Below the pieces are notes generated by a model. The model was not told where the DNA came from, searched no databases, and saw only the letters and a list, made by a program, of their open reading frames with translations. Of a DNA stretch of 64,000 nucleotides, positions 58,642 through 64,000 are shown in pieces. The position numbers were made by a program, and so were the translations under genes. This stretch comes from Saprospiraceae bacterium. GTDB taxonomy: Bacteria > Bacteroidota > Bacteroidia > Chitinophagales > Saprospiraceae. The stretch is from assembly GCA_013360405.1 (NCBI GenBank), contig JABWBR010000023.1, forward strand, positions 1-64,000, given 5' to 3'. Numbering within the stretch: the first letter of the stretch is position 1; each line of letters starts with the position of its first letter.

Positions 58642-60090
58642 ATGCAAGAAAGTCGTTTGGTACGCCATATTGAGGAGTTATCGCCCAAAGACAGGGAGCG
58701 CTTTCGCCTGTTTGTCCAGTCGCCTTTTTTTAACCAGCATCAGTCCACTTCTGAATTGTTGGAGGTTATCCTCGAGTGCATCCACTCCGCAAACGGCAAT
58801 GGCAGCAGACTCGACAAACACAAAGTGTACAAGCGCATTTTCCCCAAAGCCCCCTTCGACGAGCAACAGCTCTACAATGTGATGTCTTACCTCAAAAAAC
58901 TATACCACCGTTTTTTATCTTATCAATTTTTTGAAAACCAGGAATTCCAGGAAGACCTGCTCACGCTTGAGGCCGCCTACGAAAACAACCAGTTCGACCT
59001 GCTCAAAAACAGGGGCAAGCAGATGGAAAAAGCCATGGCGCGCCATCCTCACCACAACAGCGACTATTACCTCGCCAATTACCGGTTGAATTATTTGCTG
59101 GCATACTATGGCGGACAATACGAAGACCGCTCCAAGCCGGAACTTTTCCAGCGCATGTTTGACCATCTCGATCGTTTTTACATCGCCGAAAAACTAAAAA
59201 ACTGCTGCCACCTCACCGCCAATATGATGGTGATGAATACACACTACGACTTTGGCTTCCTCGAACCCCTGCTCGACTATCTCAAACAAAACTGGCAGGA
59301 ATTTGAATCAGACGCCACTATCGTATTGTATTATACCATCCTGATGAGCCTTCGCGAGGAAAATAACCCGGAACACTATACCATACTCAAAGAAATTTTG
59401 GCTTCCGGTATGAATACGCTTTCGGTAAAAGAGCAAGGCGACCTTTACGCCTTTGCCAATAATTACTGTATCCGGCGCATCAACCTGGGCGACAGCATCT
59501 ACCAGTGGGAGTTGTTCCAACTCTATAAGCAGGGCCTCAAGACAGGGCTAATTCTAGACAACGGCATTTTGTCGGAGTGGAATTACAAAAATATTACGTC
59601 CCTGGGCTGTAGCCTCAAAGAATTTGAGTGGATCGAAAATTTTATCCAGGAGTACAAAGATAAATTGCCGGCTCACCGCCGCGAAAACGCCTACAATTAC
59701 AACCTGGCACATTTGTATTACAACAAAAAGATGTTTAGCGATGTCTTGTCGGCCTTGTTGCACGTACAGTTTACCGACGTAAAATACCACCTCAACACGA
59801 CGTTCTTGCAGTTGCGCACTTATTACGCCATGCGCGACACCGAGGCCTTGTTGTCGCTTATCGAAACTTTCCGGATTTATGTGATCCGCAACCGCAAAAT
59901 GACAACCAATGAAAAGCGGGGGTACTCCAATTTTTTGCGTTTTGCAAAAAAGCTGGCCCTGCTCAAACACAACTCTTCTACCTTTTCGAAAAAGTCGCTG
60001 AAAGAAAAGCTGGATGCCCTGTCGCACAAGATTGAAACCACCGAAAATGTGATCAATAGGTATTGGTTGTTGGAAGAATGCGGGGCATAA
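58642..60090 (+). CDS. Helical-repeat protein, unknown (paralogue of 39746-41233)
   Basis: 482 residues, all-helical, no signal peptide. Starts LVRHIEELSPKDRERFRLFVQ, matching in layout the protein at 39746. TPR-like helices run throughout (FNQHQSTSELLEVILECIHS ... YYNKKMFSDVLSALLHVQFT). Cytoplasmic scaffold of unknown role. Confidence 0.8.
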   Translation: MQESRLVRHIEELSPKDRERFRLFVQSPFFNQHQSTSELLEVILECIHSANGNGSRLDKHKVYKRIFPKAPFDEQQLYNVMSYLKKLYHRFLSYQFFENQEFQEDLLTLEAAYENNQFDLLKNRGKQMEKAMARHPHHNSDYYLANYRLNYLLAYYGGQYEDRSKPELFQRMFDHLDRFYIAEKLKNCCHLTANMMVMNTHYDFGFLEPLLDYLKQNWQEFESDATIVLYYTILMSLREENNPEHYTILKEILASGMNTLSVKEQGDLYAFANNYCIRRINLGDSIYQWELFQLYKQGLKTGLILDNGILSEWNYKNITSLGCSLKEFEWIENFIQEYKDKLPAHRRENAYNYNLAHLYYNKKMFSDVLSALLHVQFTDVKYHLNTTFLQLRTYYAMRDTEALLSLIETFRIYVIRNRKMTTNEKRGYSNFLRFAKKLALLKHNSSTFSKKSLKEKLDALSHKIETTENVINRYWLLEECGA

Positions 60091-60143
60091 GGTTTCGCCG
60101 ATGCGCAACTTTAGTTAATTTGGCGTGCAGAAGCTGTTTATTT

Positions 60144-61778
60144 ATGAAAACACAACGCCTTTACCTATGCTGCGCAGCCGTTTTATTATGCCTGCTCAGC
60201 CACTCCGCCACCGCTCAACAGGCTATTGTGCCTGTAAAACGCGAATTCCGGGCCGTATGGATTTCTTCGATTGCCAATCTGGATTATCCCAAACGACCCA
60301 ACGCCGAACGCGTAGCGCTCAAAGAAGAATTCAAAAACCTGGTTGATCAATACAAAAAATTGGGTTTCAATGCCGTAATCGTGCAAATGCGCCCCGCCGC
60401 CGATGCCCTTTACGCCTCCAAACAAGTACCCTGGTCAAAATATCTCACCGGCGCCCAAGGCCGGCCCCCCTACCCCGAATTCGACCCGCTGCAATTTATG
60501 GTCGAAGAAACCCACCTGCGCGGCATGGAATTCCACGCCTGGCTCAATCCCTACCGCGCCACGGCCGACCTCGACACGCTCAGCCTTTCGCCCGTTCACG
60601 CTTTCAGGTTGCATCGCGACTGGATGGTGCGCTACGGCAACCGATTTTATTTTAATCCCGCTATCCCCGAAGTGCGACAACATATTTCTGACGTGGTAGC
60701 AGAAGTGGTCGACAACTACGATGTGGACGCGATTCACTTCGACGACTATTTTTATCCCTACCCCGAAAAAAATGCCAAACTGGCCGACAGCTCGGATTAT
60801 CGCTTTTTCGGTTTAGGCTTCCGAACTATTGAAGACTGGCGGCGCAGCAATATCGATGCGCTGATCGAGACGGTGAGCCAGCGCATCAAAGCCTCCAAAA
60901 CCCACGTCAAATTTGGCGTCAGCCCCTTCGGCGTTTGGCGCAATAAAGACAAAGACCCCCAATTCGGCTCCGATACACGCGCCGGCGTAACTTGCTACGA
61001 CGACCTCTATGCCGATGTGCTGAAATGGATTCGCAACGGCTGGATTGACTACGTGATCCCCCAGATTTACTGGAATATAGGTTATTCGCCCGCCGACCAC
61101 ACCACCCTCCTCAACTGGTGGAGTACGGTGGTACAGGATTGCCACCTGTATATCGGCCACGCCGCCTATAAAGTAGGCAACAATGCAGAACCCGCCTGGA
61201 ACGACCCCGGCGAAATACCCAGGCAGATCAGACTCAACCGCCGCACCGCCAAATGCCTGGGCAGCGCCTACTTCCGCTCGCAATCGGTACTGCTCAATCC
61301 ACTCGCACTCGTAGATTCGCTCGCGCTTTATTACGCCCCCAAAGCGCTGATCCCCGAAATGCCCGCACTCGAACAACCCCTTGCCAATACGCCCAAACTG
61401 CAAACCATCTGGCCTCAAAAGGGAAAGGTAAAATTGAGATGGAAAGCCAACAAAGTCGACAAAATACAACCCCCGCGCTATTATGTCATCTATCGCTTCG
61501 ATGGCGATTATGCCGGCAATTTTGACGACCCCCGCAATATCCTGGCAATTACGCCGATGGGCGCCCAATCGCGCAAACAAAAATTTATCGACGAGTCGGC
61601 ACAGACCGGTCTTTTTTATACCTACGCCGTCACAGCCGTCAACAGACAACACACCGAAAGCAAACCCAGCAAACCTCGGGCGATCCTGAAAAAACCACAG
61701 GGACTGCGCTGGGCCAGGCTGGGAACGCCGCCGGGGGAGAGGGAGAGAGGGAGAGAGGGGGAGAGGGAGAGATTGTAG
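60144..61778 (+). CDS. GH10-like (DUF187) secreted glycosyl hydrolase
   Basis: About 544 residues. Signal peptide (MKTQRLYLCCAAVLLCLLSHSATA), then the glycosyl hydrolase-like 10 domain: REFRAVWISSIANLDYP, GFNAVIVQMRPAADALYAS, VDAIHFDDYFYPYPE, FGVSPFGVWRN and DYVIPQIYWNIGY. A C-terminal Fn3-like part follows (KGKVKLRWKAN). Enzymes of this family cleave peptidoglycan- or polysaccharide-like glycans. The last 16 residues (GERERGREGERERL) come from a GGGAGAGAGG tract and are probably not functional. Confidence 0.88.
   Translation: MKTQRLYLCCAAVLLCLLSHSATAQQAIVPVKREFRAVWISSIANLDYPKRPNAERVALKEEFKNLVDQYKKLGFNAVIVQMRPAADALYASKQVPWSKYLTGAQGRPPYPEFDPLQFMVEETHLRGMEFHAWLNPYRATADLDTLSLSPVHAFRLHRDWMVRYGNRFYFNPAIPEVRQHISDVVAEVVDNYDVDAIHFDDYFYPYPEKNAKLADSSDYRFFGLGFRTIEDWRRSNIDALIETVSQRIKASKTHVKFGVSPFGVWRNKDKDPQFGSDTRAGVTCYDDLYADVLKWIRNGWIDYVIPQIYWNIGYSPADHTTLLNWWSTVVQDCHLYIGHAAYKVGNNAEPAWNDPGEIPRQIRLNRRTAKCLGSAYFRSQSVLLNPLALVDSLALYYAPKALIPEMPALEQPLANTPKLQTIWPQKGKVKLRWKANKVDKIQPPRYYVIYRFDGDYAGNFDDPRNILAITPMGAQSRKQKFIDESAQTGLFYTYAVTAVNRQHTESKPSKPRAILKKPQGLRWARLGTPPGERERGREGERERL
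61728..61776. repeat. GGGAGAGAGG tract inside the 3' end of a gene
   Basis: About six GGGAGAGA units encode the last residues of the hydrolase before it. Same family as at 12150, 15010 and 19094. Confidence 0.75.
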
Positions 61779-61800
61779 GATTTAGACTCAATGGCTGAAT

Positions 61801-63384
61801 ATGATTACTCGATCTATTTTTTTGTACATTTTTATTGCCATCCTGTTTTCCTGCCGGCAGGAGGCGGCACAGGAAGTGCCTGCCCCCGAAAAACACCGCC
61901 CGCGCTGGCATTTCACGCCACCGTCCATGTGGATGAACGACCCCAACGGCATGGTGTATTACGAGGGCGAATACCATCTCTTTTACCAGTACTACCCCGA
62001 CAGCAGCGTGTGGGGGCCTATGCATTGGGGCCATGCTATTAGCCGCGATCTGGTAAATTGGCAACACCAACCCATTGCCCTGTATCCCGATTCGCTGGGT
62101 TATATTTTTTCGGGTAGCGCCGTTGTCGACTGGAATAATACCAGCGGCTTCGGCCACGACAATACCTTACCGATTGTGGCTATATTCACTTACCACGATA
62201 TGACCGGAGAAAAAGCCGGGCGCAACGATTTTCAAACCCAGGGCATCGCCTATAGTCTGGATAAGGGTCGCACCTGGACAAAATACGCCGGCAACCCGGT
62301 ATTGTCCAATCCGGGCATTCGCGATTTACGCGATCCCAAGGTGATCTGGCACGATGCCACACACCAGTGGGTAATGACATTAGCAGCAGGCGACCACGTG
62401 CGGTTTTATACTTCTCCCGACCTTAAAGAATGGTCGTATGCCAGTTCTTTTGGAAAAAACGAAGGCTCCCACAAGGGCGTATGGGAATGCCCCGACTTAT
62501 TCCCAATAACCCCTGAAGGTGAGGAATTGCGACAGTGGGTGCTATTGGTAAGCATAAACCCGGGAGCCCCCAATGGAGGCTCGGGAACGCAATATTTCAT
62601 AGGGCAGTTTGACGGGCGGGAATTTGTGCTGGATCCGGCTCAAGACCCCGGCGTTTACAATTGGTTAGACCTGGGGCGTGATAACTATGCCGGCGTTACC
62701 TGGTCGGATATTTCACTGAAAGACGGTCGCCGGATTTTTATGGGCTGGATGAGTAATTGGCAATATGCCCAGGTAGTGCCCACTACAAGCTGGCGAAGCG
62801 CTATGACTTTACCCCGCGAGCTACAGTTGAAAAAGAGCCCGAGAGGCTGGAGGCTCTGGTCTCGCCCCGTCGTAGAATTAAAAATGTTGCGCGATAGCAG
62901 TTTTTCCTTGTCGCCACAAAGCCTTGCAGGAAAAAAACAATTGGACGAAATACTGGGATTTCCCCCTACGCTGCTTGAAGTGGTTTTAGAGGTAGAAATA
63001 GGGGATAACTCACAATCCGTATTTGGGCTGGAATGGCACAATGACGCCGGCGAAAGCTACCGGGTGGGGTTTGATGCCGCACTTGGCCTTTTTTTTAGCG
63101 ATCGCACCCGAGCCGGCAAAAATGACTTTTCTTCCGACTTTGCCAACGCAATCCACTATGCTTCCCGCCAGGTAGATGGAAAAATTGTCAAACTACACGT
63201 TTTTGTCGATGTCGCCTCCGCCGAACTTTTTGCCGACGATGGCGCCACCTGCATGACAGACATCTTTTTCCCTTCAGAAGATTTTGACAAATTAAATATT
63301 TACACAAAAAATGGCGCAGTAAACATACGTAAAGCTGAATTTCACAGCTTATCCCCTACTCATACTTCAACCGACAACAGATAA
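61801..63384 (+). CDS. GH32 fructan hydrolase lipoprotein
   Basis: 527 residues. Lipobox in AILFSCRQE; the catalytic set is complete: nucleophile D47 in WMNDPNG, transition-state stabiliser D178 in LRDPKVIW, and acid E229 in WECPDLF. A C-terminal beta-sandwich (FLEVVLEVE ... NIRKAEFHSL) completes the fold. It hydrolyses fructans (levan or inulin) or sucrose; the endo/exo type cannot be told. 22 bp after the GH10-like gene. Confidence 0.94.
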   Translation: MITRSIFLYIFIAILFSCRQEAAQEVPAPEKHRPRWHFTPPSMWMNDPNGMVYYEGEYHLFYQYYPDSSVWGPMHWGHAISRDLVNWQHQPIALYPDSLGYIFSGSAVVDWNNTSGFGHDNTLPIVAIFTYHDMTGEKAGRNDFQTQGIAYSLDKGRTWTKYAGNPVLSNPGIRDLRDPKVIWHDATHQWVMTLAAGDHVRFYTSPDLKEWSYASSFGKNEGSHKGVWECPDLFPITPEGEELRQWVLLVSINPGAPNGGSGTQYFIGQFDGREFVLDPAQDPGVYNWLDLGRDNYAGVTWSDISLKDGRRIFMGWMSNWQYAQVVPTTSWRSAMTLPRELQLKKSPRGWRLWSRPVVELKMLRDSSFSLSPQSLAGKKQLDEILGFPPTLLEVVLEVEIGDNSQSVFGLEWHNDAGESYRVGFDAALGLFFSDRTRAGKNDFSSDFANAIHYASRQVDGKIVKLHVFVDVASAELFADDGATCMTDIFFPSEDFDKLNIYTKNGAVNIRKAEFHSLSPTHTSTDNR

Positions 63385-63504
63385 CGGACAACCGATAACA
63401 ACCAAATAACCCAAAAAGAAGCGTTCATCCCAAAGTGATTGGGCCGCACGAAAAAACCCCGTACTTTCGTACATACGAATAGCGAAACTAGTACAAGCAG
63501 AGGT

Positions 63505-64000
63505 ATGAAACGCAAATTACCCCTTCCATATTGGTTGGCCATTGCAGGCGGTTTTTTACTGGCAGTGGTGCTCACCATAAAGCGCTACCTGCTATTGAAT
63601 TACAGGCTCGCACTAAAAGGCGCCGAGCCAGATCAGCAGTTTTGGGACCGCTTGCAGGAAGAATTCTGGATAAACGTGGTCAACTACGTGTTGTGGGGCA
63701 TGCTTATGCCACTAGTGTACCATATCGTGGTGCGTTTTAAAGTTTATGCGCCCGCAAGCGCCAAAGAACGGTTGGCAGCCCTGGCGGCCAGTTTGGGCAT
63801 GGCCCTGCTGCACGAGTCGGTTTCCAATGTGATGTACTACCTGCCCATGCACCTGCTGGGCGAAAAATTATTCTCCTTTGATATTCTGCGTATTATCATC
63901 AATTTGTATCCGGTAGCCATGATCGATCGCCTGATCGAATTCTGGATCATTTACGCCATCTTTTCAGCAATAGATTACCAGCGCAAATTCAGAGATCAGC
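63505..64000 (+). CDS. N-terminal part of a membrane sensor kinase (LytS-like), cut by the window end
   Basis: 165 codons visible, open at the right edge. Four membrane helices (about 8-25, 59-78, 95-115 and 130-155), with the sequence ending IDYQRKFRDQ, the usual approach to a LytS-type kinase domain (PHFLFN) that would follow outside the window. I infer a sensor histidine kinase. Start at ATG 63505. Confidence 0.6.
   Translation, partial: MKRKLPLPYWLAIAGGFLLAVVLTIKRYLLLNYRLALKGAEPDQQFWDRLQEEFWINVVNYVLWGMLMPLVYHIVVRFKVYAPASAKERLAALAASLGMALLHESVSNVMYYLPMHLLGEKLFSFDILRIIINLYPVAMIDRLIEFWIIYAIFSAIDYQRKFRDQ

Overview
The window looks like chromosomal DNA of a mid-GC Bacteroidota, most likely a member of the Saprospiria (Lewinella/Haliscomenobacter-like relatives). 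The evidence is: four secreted proteins with type IX secretion C-terminal sorting domains and a T9SS plug protein; LytTR/LytS-type two-component proteins; a CcoN-CcoO fusion cbb3 oxidase; bTHX ribosomal protein; a large TPR/PD40/OmpA protein; and promoter -7 elements of the Bacteroidota form TAnnTTTG with little Shine-Dalgarno signal. The taxonomic call is inference from gene families; no rRNA is present.

Layout. 1-7.0 kb (minus strand): a T9SS cargo protein, a soluble LytS-type kinase fragment, a TPR-containing membrane kinase, a LytTR response regulator and a C39-peptidase ABC exporter, all in one direction and closely spaced. 7.2-13.4 kb: tRNA-Gly(CCC), IlvE, an EamA transporter divergent from an M1 aminopeptidase with a CRP-type dyad between them, and an unusual fold-type I aminotransferase. 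13.4-20 kb: small unknown proteins, a PhzF enzyme, a divergent GH13-like protein and a formylglycine-generating-enzyme-like lipobox-free secreted protein. 20.2-31.5 kb: Cu P-type ATPase, Fe/Mn superoxide dismutase, thiolase, then a complete cbb3 oxidase operon (ccoS, ccoNO, ccoQ, ccoP, ccoG, ccoH and a SafE-like protein) read on the minus strand. 31.8-45 kb: the OmpA/PD40 protein, T9SS plug protein, a propeller cargo protein, a helical-repeat protein, a Crp/Fnr regulator and an M16 protease. 45-53 kb: bTHX, a TonB-like transducer, an OmpA lipoprotein/M43 protease/DUF6438 operon, a cohesin-like lipoprotein and acetoacetyl-CoA synthetase. 53-58 kb: YceI-porin-YceI, GNAT, unknown and a carrier protein lacking its serine. 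58-64 kb: a candidate small RNA, a paralogue of the helical-repeat protein, a GH10-like (DUF187) hydrolase, a GH32 fructanase lipoprotein and the start of a sensor kinase that runs off the window.

The most unusual property is not in a gene. Most gene 3' ends, especially between convergent genes, carry a private short-tandem-repeat array that is usually answered by an inverted array a few tens of bases away, so the two can fold into a long hairpin. Units differ from locus to locus (AGAGAAC, TGTTTGA, GTTAGCA, GATTTGAG, CTATTGGA, GAGRG and others), yet position and architecture are the same. In at least six genes the array runs through the stop codon and supplies the last codons. Besides these there are true dispersed elements: a 49-bp element placed about 10-15 bp after two unrelated genes in the same orientation, a 40-bp perfect palindrome, 26-bp direct repeats, and a 54-bp palindrome sitting in frame inside a coding region.
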